Below are positions 35,695 to 45,045 of a stretch of 64,000 nucleotides of DNA, one piece after another. Location of the stretch: positions 1,872,704-1,936,703 of the forward strand of contig NZ_AJYZ02000019.1 in NCBI RefSeq assembly GCF_000272045.2, written 5' to 3'. This stretch comes from Vibrio crassostreae 9ZC13 (GTDB lineage Bacteria > Pseudomonadota > Gammaproteobacteria > Enterobacterales > Vibrionaceae). The position numbers and the translations under genes are program-made. How positions within the stretch are numbered: position 1 is the stretch's first letter; every line of letters starts with the position of its first letter. The notes beneath the pieces were generated by a model. It searched no databases, was not told the DNA's origin, and saw nothing but the letters and a program-made list of their open reading frames with translations.

Positions 35695-37604
35695 AGCTAT
35701 CATTAAAATACACCATGGGCTTGGTGTTGCTGGCTTGCTCAATGCTTCCTGTTTACCTAGCGGGACAGTTGATTCTCAATAAACAAAACCAAAGTTCTTT
35801 AGAGCAAAAAGAAACCAAGCTGGACAACTCTACGACCGGTATTCGTCAAACCGTACAAGAGCAAATTAAGCTGACGGCGAGCCTAACTCAATGGTATTCG
35901 CATGACCGATCATTGATTAAAGCGGGTGGTAATATCTTTTTCTCGAGTGTTGTTTGGGACAAGATGGATAGCTTCAATGCGCTAGCGGAGAGTGTGTCCG
36001 CGACTTATATTCTGGACCAAAACTGGAAGCCCATTTATGACAGCAAAGGCAGCTTGTACCATTTTGAGCAGAGCCAGTTATTAGAAAGCTTGAAGCGTCC
36101 TCAATCGGTTTATGGGCAAGGGAAATTGTTCCACACCGAGTTTACCGAAACTGAAGTGGCGGATAATGCCGCTGCAGGTATCGCTTTTGTCGCGCCGATT
36201 TTACCTTATCGTTTGATAGAAGGTTCTACATACACGCCGCAGGGTTATCTTGTGGTTCTTATGGGGTATGACAGACTTAAGACTAAAGTGACGCCTTTCC
36301 TTTATCAAAATGAGTCGGTTGAGTTTAACTATATTGATTCAACGGATGCTCAATCTTCTGAACAAAGTGCGAACATTATCTCTATCGACAGCACATTCTT
36401 TACCGACAAATTGGTACTGAACGTCAAACATCATATTTCCGACAGTGAGCGTTTATTAGAGATGCAACAAGCTCAGGTGGTCTTTGTCAGAATATTGGTG
36501 GCGACGCTTGCCATCGCGATTGTGTTTGCTCTGTTCCTAAGCCGCTGGTTCTCAGGGCAGTTAAACCTGTTGGCTGAATCTGTTACGTCGTATTCGCATA
36601 ACCAGTCACCGACTCATAGTGTGGATGAACATCGTTTTACAGAGTTCGTCACGCTGAGTCGTTTATTGGAAACCTTGTGGGGTCGCATACAATACCAAGT
36701 CCGTGAGCTTACAGAAAGTAACGATAAACTCGAAAGGTTTAATGTTCTGCTAGAGGACTTAGTTGAAGAGAAAACCAGCAAGTTAACGTATTCGCTCGCG
36801 CGTGAAGAATCCCAGAAGCATCGTCTTTTGAAGATCGTTCAGTTTGCATCATCAAGACACGCGGCTGAATATCGGTTGATTCCTCAAATGGTCGATCAAG
36901 AGTTAAAGACATTACTTGTTCAACATTCGATTCAGTTTCATTTTAACCGGACTGGCGAGGCTGACCTGATACTCTGTGACTCACAGGGGACGGCGATCGG
37001 GTATTTTTGTTCAAGTTCATTTGATGTCCTCAGTGAAGAAGATCTTCTGATTTTTGACATGTACCAAAAACAGTTAGCTGGTTGGCTAGAGCTCGAAAAT
37101 ATTACACGGATTAACATGCCGACTGGCTGTTTGAATCGTAAAGCTTTTAATGAAGATCTCGAATTCAGTAAACGCAGCATTAACGACAATCAAAATCAGA
37201 TTTCTTTGATCATTATTGATATCAATGGCTTGAAAACGACCAATGATGTTCATGGGCATGAGATCGGGGATGAGCTGATACAGCGCTGCGTAGACGTAAT
37301 CAGCCACGAATTGACACCTGCCAGTAATCTATACCGTTTGGGTGGAGATGAATTTGCGGTGCTTACCTTAACGTCTGGTGAGTCGAGTTCGCTCAATGTC
37401 GCAAAGATGACTGAGCAGTTGTACATTGCTCAGGAGCAACAGGCAATCGAGACTAAAGCGGGTATCTCTATTCCTGTCAGATTCTCGATTGGTGCAGCCT
37501 CTAGTAATTCAACAGACGTTGAGCAATTGTTCTCAGTCGCTGATGAGAATATGTATCAGCAAAAGCGTCTTTATTACCAAACGTTGTCTGTGGTTGGGAA
37601 GTAA
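35691..37604 (+). CDS. Membrane diguanylate cyclase (GGDEF) partnered with a periplasmic binding protein
   Basis: This 637-residue protein has a membrane segment at about 8-27, a periplasmic domain of some 230 residues, a second membrane segment at about 263-284, a linker/coiled coil to 380, then a divergent cytosolic sensor-like region and a C-terminal GGDEF domain with intact GGDEF at 551-555. The usual inhibitory RxxD site upstream of GGDEF is absent. It should make cyclic di-GMP in response to the binding protein encoded just before it. The start is a TTG overlapping the previous TGA (TTGA), with GAGGG 7 bases upstream. Confidence 0.85.
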   Translation: MKLSLKYTMGLVLLACSMLPVYLAGQLILNKQNQSSLEQKETKLDNSTTGIRQTVQEQIKLTASLTQWYSHDRSLIKAGGNIFFSSVVWDKMDSFNALAESVSATYILDQNWKPIYDSKGSLYHFEQSQLLESLKRPQSVYGQGKLFHTEFTETEVADNAAAGIAFVAPILPYRLIEGSTYTPQGYLVVLMGYDRLKTKVTPFLYQNESVEFNYIDSTDAQSSEQSANIISIDSTFFTDKLVLNVKHHISDSERLLEMQQAQVVFVRILVATLAIAIVFALFLSRWFSGQLNLLAESVTSYSHNQSPTHSVDEHRFTEFVTLSRLLETLWGRIQYQVRELTESNDKLERFNVLLEDLVEEKTSKLTYSLAREESQKHRLLKIVQFASSRHAAEYRLIPQMVDQELKTLLVQHSIQFHFNRTGEADLILCDSQGTAIGYFCSSSFDVLSEEDLLIFDMYQKQLAGWLELENITRINMPTGCLNRKAFNEDLEFSKRSINDNQNQISLIIIDINGLKTTNDVHGHEIGDELIQRCVDVISHELTPASNLYRLGGDEFAVLTLTSGESSSLNVAKMTEQLYIAQEQQAIETKAGISIPVRFSIGAASSNSTDVEQLFSVADENMYQQKRLYYQTLSVVGK

Positions 37605-37754
37605 TAATGCCAATCACGCTGACAAATAGCGATCACGATTTTCGATGTCCATTAGAGCGGAACTGCTGCGGTGTGACGTTATAATATGTTTAAACGCTTA
37701 TGGGAAATGCGCTTAGTCGGGCCAACCGTTGCTTAAACACAGACGATAAAAATG

Positions 37755-37787
37755 AAAAAGCCCACCAATGGAAAGTTGATGGGCTTT
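37755..37787 (-). terminator. Terminator of the exonuclease/DUF294 operon
   Basis: AAAGCCCA-C-CAA pairs with TTG-A-TGGGCTTT, with an A-run on the left as minus-strand U-tract. Confidence 0.78.
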
Positions 37788-37815
37788 GTGTTTGTATTTA
37801 GCTTACGTAACTCAG

Positions 37816-38532
37816 CTAGAGCCAGAAACTCTTCAGAGGCATCTCAGAGTCAAAGTGATGAGCAATTTGCGCTTGGAGTAGCTCAGCGGTCGCAATAGCG
37901 TCAGTTAATGCATGATGCGGCGTGTAGTCGGGCAGATGGTATCGACGACGACTCTGACCCAGTCTCACTGAAGCTGGTTTCTTACCTTTCAGCTTGTTCC
38001 ACAAGCCGCCAGCCAGTTTATTTTGGATCTGAGATTCAATCTCCAGCGTGTCGAGGACTGGGAACTCAATGCCTTCACCGAGTCGCACTTTCAATGCATT
38101 GTCCAAAAAGTCACGTTCGATACGACGATAGTGAACCACAGGGATATGTCCCGCCATTGATTCTAAGATCTCGCCCAACACTTCGCTAAGGTCTGGCGCA
38201 TCAATGATGTCATTGTGAGTGATGCCATGAATCACGACAGACTCTTCTTCTAACTTCTGTTTTGGTCTTAGCGTCCAGTGTTTGGCTTGTCGCAAGTAGA
38301 TGCGATTGAGCGTAAATGGCACTAAACCAATGGTAATGATGCCGTCTTTGTTTGGGTTTAACCCCGTTGTCTCAAAGTCGACAGCCAAGAACATCACTTC
38401 TGAAAGTGGCGTATCAGGCGCAGGAAGAGGCTGGCTATAAAAGTGCTTTAAGCGCTCGTCTCTCGCTCGTTCTAGCTTCTGAGCAAACTTAAATGGCCAA
38501 TCGACCGGAGGTGATCTGAATAGTTTGTTCAT
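37816..38532 (-). CDS. DnaQ-like DEDDh 3'-5' exonuclease
   Basis: The 238-residue protein has the exonuclease motifs: DFETTG with Asp52 and Glu54, VIHGITHNDI as ExoII-like region, and HHALTDAIATAELL where H206-x-A-x-x-D211 is the ExoIII motif of the DEDDh class. It is shorter than polymerase III epsilon and lacks its polymerase-binding tail, so a repair or RNA-processing role is more likely. It starts 5 bases after the DUF294 gene, a pairing common in gammaproteobacteria. Confidence 0.88.
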   Translation of the reverse strand: MNKLFRSPPVDWPFKFAQKLERARDERLKHFYSQPLPAPDTPLSEVMFLAVDFETTGLNPNKDGIITIGLVPFTLNRIYLRQAKHWTLRPKQKLEEESVVIHGITHNDIIDAPDLSEVLGEILESMAGHIPVVHYRRIERDFLDNALKVRLGEGIEFPVLDTLEIESQIQNKLAGGLWNKLKGKKPASVRLGQSRRRYHLPDYTPHHALTDAIATAELLQAQIAHHFDSEMPLKSFWL

Positions 38533-38537
38533 AGGCC

Positions 38538-40436
38538 CTACTTAAACTTGTTGCTGGCTTGATAACGGAACTTAAGGAAGTTTTGCGCATTACTTAATAT
38601 TTGGAATGCATCCTTTAGGTTACGTCGTTCGAAGTCAGACAGGTTCTCTGGCTCGATGTTGTTATCAGGCTCGATGTTGTTGTCGACATCGTGTGCTTGG
38701 TGGCGAATACGAACCAGAGAGATAAACTCCATCGCATCTTTCAAATCTTGAGCTCGGCCTTTCGGCAGAATACCAGCGTCGATAATGTCATCTAAACGTT
38801 CGAACGAGTTCTTAGAGCGAGAGGCTACCGCCAGCGAGTGAACACGAATCAAATCGGCCAGTGGCGCAGTACCACGACGCTTAAGGTTGATTGAGTTGTT
38901 GTGGCGGCCATCTTTCTCCATCACGAAATCTTTGAAGAAACCGAGCGGCGGTGTACGGTTGAGTGCGTTACGTGCAAGACACGCCAAGAAGCGGTTGTTC
39001 TTACGTGCGCGTCTTACGATGAAGCTGTTCAGTTGCTCAGCCCATTTTAAGCGGCCATAGACGCCATCTAAGTCGAAGAAGATTGAAGCATTCAATAGGG
39101 CTTTCGGGTTTGGATCATCAATCCAATCAGCAAAGCACTCTTCCCATTGTCGACGAGTCATACGCCACGTTGGGTTAGTCGCCATGATGTCGCCAGTACA
39201 GTACACATAGCCACACTGATCTAAGCCATCACAAATGAAGGTCGACAGCTCCTCAAAGTACTTACCGTGCTTTTTCTCGTCGTAGGTATCATCAAGAATG
39301 ATTGCGTTATCTTGGTCTGTAACCAGCAGCTGCTCATCACGCCCCATAGAGCCAAGTGCGAGGAAACAGTAAGGAATAGGCGCCTTGCCCAATTTCTCTT
39401 CGCCCAGTTCGATAATACGTTGCTTAAAGCTACGGCCAATTACCGACATTGCGGTACCCACCATGTGAGCATTCGCATCTTCGTTAACTAAGCGTACAAA
39501 GCTGTCTTTCACTTGCTCGGATAGTACCTTCAGGTCTTCGATACTTTGTTGCTGGAAGATACTACTTACCAATAACAGCGAGTTTTGAGACTCATAACGA
39601 ACAATATCGGTCGCTTCGATAATACCAATCGGCTTCTTATCTTTAAGCACTGGTAAATGATGCACGTTATAGCGAAGCATGGTCATCATAGCTTCGTATA
39701 CGTAAGCATTGTGATCGAGAGAGATAACCTCAGGTGTCATTACGCTAGAGACTTCATCCGATGGGTCAAGCCCTTCAGCTAAAACGCGAGTACATAAATC
39801 TCGGTCGGTGATGATGCCAATCACGGGTGTTGAGTCATCTTCATCATCTTCAACGATTTCTGGATCAATGATCAGCAGGGAAGAGACATTGTCTTCGGCC
39901 ATCATTGTCGCGGCTTGTTGTATCGTACGAGTCTTCTCGATCATCGGCGCTTCGCTAGTCAGTAGCGTTTTTACCTTGGATGTCGTGAGATCGTTGGCAT
40001 CGTTATTACTTGAGTTTGCTTGGCGAAGACGGGCGTTGTCTTCTACTTCTACGAAATCTGCAAAGGAGTCGTAGTTGTCGTAGAGCTCTTGGAAAATTGG
40101 CTCAGGAATGCAGTAGAGAAGAGTATCTTCGGTCGCTTTTACTGGGAAACGAACCTTGTTGTTGGTCAGTAGACCCATTTGCCCGAACAAGTGGCCTTCA
40201 TCAAGGCGGTTATAGAGTTCGCCTTTACGGCGGTAGACTTCGACTTCGCCACTTCGAACGATGTATAAGTCATGAATTTGATCACCAAAGTGAATGATAG
40301 GGGTATCTTGGCGGTAATAAGAAATTTCCACGCTACTGGTCACTTTCGCCAACATCTCCTCAGGGAGTTCTGTGAAAGGGGGGTATTGTGCCAGAAAGTT
40401 TTGAATCTCTAATAACTCAGCATCCATAATGATCAT
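38538..40436 (-). CDS. cNMP-binding/CBS/DUF294 putative nucleotidyltransferase
   Basis: The 632-residue protein has a cyclic-nucleotide-binding domain (about 20-135), two CBS domains (about 165-290, with GIITDRDLCTRVL and PIGIIEATDIVRY), and a nucleotidyltransferase-like DUF294 region with ALGSMGRDEQLLVTDQDNAI, resembling the GlnD catalytic GS...DxD motif. A helical DUF294_C follows. It probably senses adenosine nucleotides and modifies or regulates a protein target, but none is known. An ATG at 40427 is an equally plausible start. It forms an operon with the exonuclease gene. Confidence 0.85.
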   Translation of the reverse strand: MIIMDAELLEIQNFLAQYPPFTELPEEMLAKVTSSVEISYYRQDTPIIHFGDQIHDLYIVRSGEVEVYRRKGELYNRLDEGHLFGQMGLLTNNKVRFPVKATEDTLLYCIPEPIFQELYDNYDSFADFVEVEDNARLRQANSSNNDANDLTTSKVKTLLTSEAPMIEKTRTIQQAATMMAEDNVSSLLIIDPEIVEDDEDDSTPVIGIITDRDLCTRVLAEGLDPSDEVSSVMTPEVISLDHNAYVYEAMMTMLRYNVHHLPVLKDKKPIGIIEATDIVRYESQNSLLLVSSIFQQQSIEDLKVLSEQVKDSFVRLVNEDANAHMVGTAMSVIGRSFKQRIIELGEEKLGKAPIPYCFLALGSMGRDEQLLVTDQDNAIILDDTYDEKKHGKYFEELSTFICDGLDQCGYVYCTGDIMATNPTWRMTRRQWEECFADWIDDPNPKALLNASIFFDLDGVYGRLKWAEQLNSFIVRRARKNNRFLACLARNALNRTPPLGFFKDFVMEKDGRHNNSINLKRRGTAPLADLIRVHSLAVASRSKNSFERLDDIIDAGILPKGRAQDLKDAMEFISLVRIRHQAHDVDNNIEPDNNIEPENLSDFERRNLKDAFQILSNAQNFLKFRYQASNKFK

Positions 40437-40577
40437 CCATTGGTTTGTATGATTTCATGGTACAACATTTGATAATATTTTGCCGTCACAAATCAATCTG
40501 TGAGCTAAAACCTTTTTAAAGTCTTATGGATAGACTAACCTTTCAATTAATGGAGTGACAGTTTAAGGATGATAGGA

Positions 40578-41219
40578 ATGTCGAAGTGGAAGCTTAGTTT
40601 TGTATCTGCGGTTTTTATGTTTTCTCCAAGTTTGTGGGCGGACACTAACGCGGTGGATATTTTGGATTACGACCATATTTATGCCACCGCGCATTCGGGC
40701 AGTTTAAATGAAGATGCAGGCAGTAATAACAATGCCTCGTCGTATGGATTAGGCGTCAGTTACGCGATGACGGATGATTGGTTGTTGCTGGGAGACTATA
40801 GCGCACGCTTCATTCACCCTGATGACACCACAACTCGAATTGATACACTGATGCCAGGTGTTGGTTACCGTTACAGCATTAAGACAGATTTAGATATAGT
40901 GGCTTACTACCTGCTTGGTATCACTAAAGGTAAGGTTGAAAATAATGACACCAACCGAACTGAATCTTCAGACACTGAGTTCATCCAAGGGGTAAAAGCT
41001 GAGCTTAACTATGGCTTTGCGAAACGTTGGATTGCCAACGGCAGCGTGCAAGTGAATCGAAGTGACCTGTTTGATGAAGAGATCTATCACTTAGGTTTAC
41101 GCTATCTAGTGACTAACAAGTTTGCGATTGGTGGGTCATACCAACATCGAGATGGTGAAGGTAAAATTCGTAGCGAGCGTACTAATGAGCTAGGTGTGGA
41201 ATTTTTCCTAGAGTATTAA
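40578..41219 (+). CDS. Predicted outer-membrane beta-barrel protein
   Basis: The 213-residue protein has a signal peptide ending at SLWA (residue 20 or so). The mature part consists of alternating amphipathic strands with aromatic girdles (YGLGVSYAMTDDWLLLGDY, GVGYRYSIKTDLDIVAYYLL) and ends in GVEFFLEY, a barrel-type C-terminus. An eight- to ten-stranded barrel is likely; function unknown. ATG 40578 has AGGA with proper spacing; an upstream ATG at 40569 sits directly on the ribosome-binding site. A TCACA-N8-TGTGA palindrome (40486-40503) lies in the divergent promoter region. Confidence 0.75.
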   Translation: MSKWKLSFVSAVFMFSPSLWADTNAVDILDYDHIYATAHSGSLNEDAGSNNNASSYGLGVSYAMTDDWLLLGDYSARFIHPDDTTTRIDTLMPGVGYRYSIKTDLDIVAYYLLGITKGKVENNDTNRTESSDTEFIQGVKAELNYGFAKRWIANGSVQVNRSDLFDEEIYHLGLRYLVTNKFAIGGSYQHRDGEGKIRSERTNELGVEFFLEY

Positions 41220-41253
41220 CTTACAAAGTATCTAAACCTGAAAGTGGAGACAC

Positions 41254-41282
41254 AAAAAAGCCAGCTTAATTGCTGGCTTTTA
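41254..41282. terminator. Bidirectional terminator between the barrel gene and aspC
   Basis: AAAGCCAGC pairs with GCTGGCTTT across TTAATT; A-run on the left, T-run on the right. Confidence 0.85.
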
Positions 41283-41342
41283 CACATCTATTGGTCTGTA
41301 AGTGCAAGCTTGTGGTCTGCAAATACAGGTTTCGCTTTTCGA

Positions 41343-42533
41343 TTAAAGAACCGCAGCGATACCTTTACATAGAGGACCCATGTTTGACTTAGTCATACCA
41401 GCAACGCTGATACGACCAGAGCCAACAATGTAGATAGCGAATTCGTCTTTTAGGCGAGTTACTTGCTCTTTGCTTAGACCTGAGAACGAGAACATGCCGT
41501 TTTGACGTTCGATGAATGTGAAGTCTGCATCAACACCTTCTGATTTCAGTGTCGTTACGAATAGTTCACGCATCTCTTGGATACGGTCACGCATTTCTGC
41601 CACTTCTGCTTCCCATTCAGCACGTAGATCAGCATCACCAAGGATGTGAGTAACGACAGCACTGCCGTGGGCTGGTGGGTTAGAGTAGATAGAGCGGATA
41701 ATGCTCTTAACTTGAGAGAATGCTGTCGTTGCTACGTCTGCTGATTCAGCAACCAGAGTGAATGCACCAACACGCTCGTTGTACAAGCCGAAGTTCTTAG
41801 AGAACGAGCTAGCAACAAGGATCTCTTTGTTGTATTGAGCAAAAATACGTAGGCCAGCAGCATCTTCTTCAACGCCTTTTGCAAAACCTTGGTAAGCAAA
41901 ATCGAATAGAGGCAGCAGTTTCTTCTCAGCAACCAATTTAGCCAGTACTTCCCACTCTTCAGTTGTTGGGTCGATACCTGTTGGGTTGTGACAGCAGCCG
42001 TGAAGAAGAACGATATCGCCTTCAGAAGCTTTCTCTAGGTCAGCAACCATACCAGCGAAGTCTTTGTCTTTAGTTTCAGCGTTGTAGTAGCTGTATTGAG
42101 CAGTTTCGATCCCCGCAGCTGCGAAAACGCCGTTGTGGTTAGCCCAAGTTGGGTTACTGATCCAGATTTTCACTTCGCCCAGTTGGCGCTTGATGAATTC
42201 ACCCGCTACGCGAAGTGCACCTGTACCACCTGGAGCTTGTGCTGTTTTAGCGCGTTGAGATGCAACGATCTCTGCGTCTGAACCGAAAAGAAGTTTCTGA
42301 ACCGCTAGACCGTATTCAGCTGTACCTTCAATCGTTAGGTAAGATTTGGTTTTTTCGTTTTCAAGAAGTGCAGCTTCTGCTTTCTTTACTGTTTTAAGTA
42401 CTGGTGTTTGACCATCTTCATTTTTGTAGATGCCAACGCCAAGGTTGATTTTCTCTGCACGAGAGTCTTTTTTAAACTCTTCAGTAAGGCCGAGGATAGG
42501 ATCGGCGGGAGCAGCTAACACTTTTTCAAACAT
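41343..42533 (-). CDS. aspC: Aspartate/aromatic amino acid aminotransferase AspC
   Basis: The 396-residue enzyme has the same length as E. coli AspC. It interconverts aspartate and oxaloacetate using PLP. The Schiff-base lysine Lys246 lies in [15 protein letters not shown]; the substrate-binding GSGRISVAG arginine and the NPTGIDPT loop are in place. ATG 42533 (MFEKV) matches family starts; six upstream codons were excluded. TyrB-type specificity cannot be fully excluded. Monocistronic. Confidence 0.93.
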   Translation of the reverse strand: MFEKVLAAPADPILGLTEEFKKDSRAEKINLGVGIYKNEDGQTPVLKTVKKAEAALLENEKTKSYLTIEGTAEYGLAVQKLLFGSDAEIVASQRAKTAQAPGGTGALRVAGEFIKRQLGEVKIWISNPTWANHNGVFAAAGIETAQYSYYNAETKDKDFAGMVADLEKASEGDIVLLHGCCHNPTGIDPTTEEWEVLAKLVAEKKLLPLFDFAYQGFAKGVEEDAAGLRIFAQYNKEILVASSFSKNFGLYNERVGAFTLVAESADVATTAFSQVKSIIRSIYSNPPAHGSAVVTHILGDADLRAEWEAEVAEMRDRIQEMRELFVTTLKSEGVDADFTFIERQNGMFSFSGLSKEQVTRLKDEFAIYIVGSGRISVAGMTKSNMGPLCKGIAAVL

Positions 42534-42683
42534 AATCTTCATCCATGTCAATTGAGAGGGGATAGTATCTATGGGTAGTTATACCTGTATGGAATTTTTA
42601 AGACAATACGAAGTGAACAGAAAGGCCAAAAAAAATCCATTTCAATCAGATTTATTGACTAAAGAGGATATTTGATAACAAAA

Positions 42684-42709
42684 CACCCTACGGATTAACC
42701 TATAGGGTG
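42684..42709 (-). terminator. Hairpin downstream of the HD-GYP gene
   Basis: CACCCTA pairs with TAGGGTG across 12 bases; a short TTTTGTTAT follows on the minus strand. Moderate terminator. Confidence 0.55.
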
Positions 42710-42735
42710 CAAGAAGTTAGTGGATTTTGAATAGA

Positions 42736-44238
42736 TTACGCTGGTTGAGCAATAAAGCTTTCGCGCTCGAGTTCACTCGCTACATTTTTGCCATCTTTGT
42801 AGGTCGCAGCAATTGAAACAAACGCTTGTTCGACGACCAGAAAAGCTTGGACAACTTGCGGATCAAAATGCGTCCCATTGCCCTCTAAGATGATCTGTTT
42901 AGCTTGTTCATGAGTAAAGGCTGGCTTGTAGACTCGCTTCGAGATGAGCGCATCATAAACATCAGCTAATGCCATTAAACGGCCAGATAACGGGATATCT
43001 TCACCAGACAACTGATTAGGATAACCACTGCCATTCCATTTCTCGTGGTGAGTCAGAGATATCTCCTTTGCGACTCTTAAGAAAGAGCTACTTCCCAACT
43101 GCTTTTCTGCAATAGATAACGCTTCAGCCCCAATCGCGGGGTGACCTTTCATTATCTCAAACTCTTCGTCCGTCAATTTGCCCGGCTTCAATAACACACT
43201 ATCAGGAACACCTACTTTGCCCACGTCGTGCAAAGGCGCAGATTTGTAGAGCAACTCGATGTAGTTTGGTGTTAACAAGCTTGAGTGGGTTTCTGATTTG
43301 CTGAGCTCTTGTGCGAGCACCTTGACGTACTCTTGAGTTCTTAGGATATGTGCGCCCGTTTCATTGTCTCGAGATTCAGCCAATGCCGATAAGCTCACAA
43401 TGGCCACGTCACGTGTGGTTTTCACTTCGTTTTGCGCGGTTTCAAGGCTATCAAGCATGGTATTGGTCATAGATGCCATTGATCCAAGCTCGTTGTAGCC
43501 GAAAATAGGTAAGCGAACGCCTTGCTCGCCATTGGTGACTTTGTTTAATGCGTGCTCTTGGCTTAGGAGAATACGCTTAATTAGCTTACTCCAAAGCGTC
43601 ATGATGGTTATCGCGTAGCCACCCAGTACCACAGCCAAATAAATAAACTCTTTGATCACGCTGATCTTGCCGGTGCCATCCAATAAGCGGTCAGGGTTGT
43701 GTTCTAGCCAGAAGATGTCTTTAACGGCAATCATCGTCAACATAGTCGTCAGTGTTACCAGAAGCACGATAACCAAGCCTATCATCTGCTTGACCAGTGA
43801 ACTTCTTTCACCAACCAGTTGGAAGTCGAATTGTCCAGTCGTCTCCATTTTATCCATTTGGCTGAGCTTGGCATTCAATTGAAGAATGGTTCCGGTAAAG
43901 AAGCCGAATAGACTCATGCCAAACAGCACCTTCAAATTACTATCTATGGTGAATTCATAGCTTAAGTTGTAGTAGAGCGCGAAAGGCACACTTGCAGCAA
44001 AAAATAGCAGGGTATCGAGTTGCGTGAATCGGCCTTGCTTGACCAAGGTATGTTGCGCCAATGGGTAACGACGTGCGAGCCATAATAAGATAAACACAAT
44101 ACTGACTTGTGTGAAAATCTCTAACGTCGTTAAGCTATCGAGCATAGGGCACACCCGACTGCCATAGGTGCCAAACAGCACGCCAGCAATGACGTATAAC
44201 TTAGTCGTTAGCGATCGATTGTAATTTGAAGTATCCAT
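42736..44238 (-). CDS. Membrane HD-GYP cyclic di-GMP phosphodiesterase
   Basis: The 500-residue protein has about five or six N-terminal membrane segments (two blocks within residues 10-110 and 150-225), a HAMP-like linker, and a C-terminal HD-GYP domain. The metal and signature residues are intact: APLHDVGKVGVPD, LTHHEKWNGSGYP, ADVYDALISKR. The domain is expected to hydrolyse cyclic di-GMP to GMP or pGpG. ATG 44238 was chosen because AAAGG lies 7 bases upstream; an ATG at 44277 adds 13 polar residues and lacks one. Monocistronic. Confidence 0.88.
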   Translation of the reverse strand: MDTSNYNRSLTTKLYVIAGVLFGTYGSRVCPMLDSLTTLEIFTQVSIVFILLWLARRYPLAQHTLVKQGRFTQLDTLLFFAASVPFALYYNLSYEFTIDSNLKVLFGMSLFGFFTGTILQLNAKLSQMDKMETTGQFDFQLVGERSSLVKQMIGLVIVLLVTLTTMLTMIAVKDIFWLEHNPDRLLDGTGKISVIKEFIYLAVVLGGYAITIMTLWSKLIKRILLSQEHALNKVTNGEQGVRLPIFGYNELGSMASMTNTMLDSLETAQNEVKTTRDVAIVSLSALAESRDNETGAHILRTQEYVKVLAQELSKSETHSSLLTPNYIELLYKSAPLHDVGKVGVPDSVLLKPGKLTDEEFEIMKGHPAIGAEALSIAEKQLGSSSFLRVAKEISLTHHEKWNGSGYPNQLSGEDIPLSGRLMALADVYDALISKRVYKPAFTHEQAKQIILEGNGTHFDPQVVQAFLVVEQAFVSIAATYKDGKNVASELERESFIAQPA

Positions 44239-44527
44239 CGGTAAGCCTTTGTTCTCATTCTTATTAGATTTACGCATTCATTGATTCACGACTTTAGAAT
44301 TGCGAATAATTAGCATAACTGACGTGAATAAGACCGGAAATTCTATCGATAGCTTTCGTGGATTGATACAAGAAACTGGTTTGTGTTAGAGATTTGTTAG
44401 CTAGGTGGGGGTTATTGCAGCATTTTTATGAAGATACTTGAATAGCCCCGGTCGAGGGTCGAAGCTATTCAGTCTGTGTATTGGGTTAGAATCGCGCGTG
44501 ATTGAGTTCGCTATCTACTTTAACCCG

Positions 44528-44827
44528 TTACTTTTTGAGATTGATTTCAGCTTCGATTGAGCCGGTTTCAATCTCAGGGTGAGACGCTAGTTTGTCTGCA
44601 GCCCATTGGTTGATGTGTTTCAGAATAGCAGACACCGCGTGTTTTTCCGTTGGTGCTTGGTCTTGTTCGACATCGATCTTTTGCTTTGGATGTGAGCCTG
44701 TCGCATCTTCAGCAATATGGAGCCAATCTGGGTGCCAGTAATATGGCTGACCGCTCGGTGTTGTCCAACTGTGAACACCGTTTGACTCTCCTTTATAACT
44801 TAATTGGTCTGCTTCTATTTTTTTCAT
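44528..44827 (-). CDS. Small soluble protein of unknown function
   Basis: This 99-residue protein has no signal or membrane segment. The N-terminal half holds WTTPSGQPYYWHPDWLHI, an aromatic cluster; the rest is acidic and helical. I do not recognise it. It shares a 218-base divergent spacer with the MocR-type regulator, and a CRP site lies midway between them. An inverted repeat, TGAATAGC (44439-44446) with GCTATTCA (44464-44471), lies downstream and could end its transcript. Confidence 0.6.
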   Translation of the reverse strand: MKKIEADQLSYKGESNGVHSWTTPSGQPYYWHPDWLHIAEDATGSHPKQKIDVEQDQAPTEKHAVSAILKHINQWAADKLASHPEIETGSIEAEINLKK

Positions 44828-44927
44828 TGTTATCTCGCATGTTTTTGGGTTACATCAAATTATTGAGGTAGAAAGCCAACTTAGCTCCTACCTTGGGTAC
44901 AAACTTAGCAAAGCTTACAAAGTTATC

Positions 44928-44943
44928 TGTGAACCAATTCACA
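44928..44943. promoter_or_regulatory. Perfect-core CRP site
   Basis: TGTGA-ACCAAT-TCACA matches the CRP core TGTGA-N6-TCACA at all ten positions. Its centre lies about 108 bases from each of the two divergent start codons (44827 minus, 45046 plus). Confidence 0.75.
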
Positions 44944-45045
44944 CTATTGTGGAAATTAGGTGCGATCATATGGATAGCAGCAATAGTTGTTGGCGTAAGT
45001 GATAAAATCACCGGCTCACAGAATTTCTCTAGGTAGTACAATTAG

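Noticed and set aside
37607-37684. 25-codon ORF with three cysteines just after the GGDEF gene, GGGAAG upstream
   Set aside because: The ribosome-binding site is good but the GGGAAG belongs to the end of the preceding gene and nothing else supports expression. Left unannotated.
40486-40503. TCACA-N8-TGTGA considered as a CRP site
   Set aside because: The half sites are in the reverse order and the spacing is wrong for CRP.
44850-45041. 63-residue minus-strand ORF directly before the MocR-type gene
   Set aside because: It fills the shared promoter spacer, its start lies 4 bases from the divergent start, and it would cover the CRP site. It has no Shine-Dalgarno and no family resemblance.
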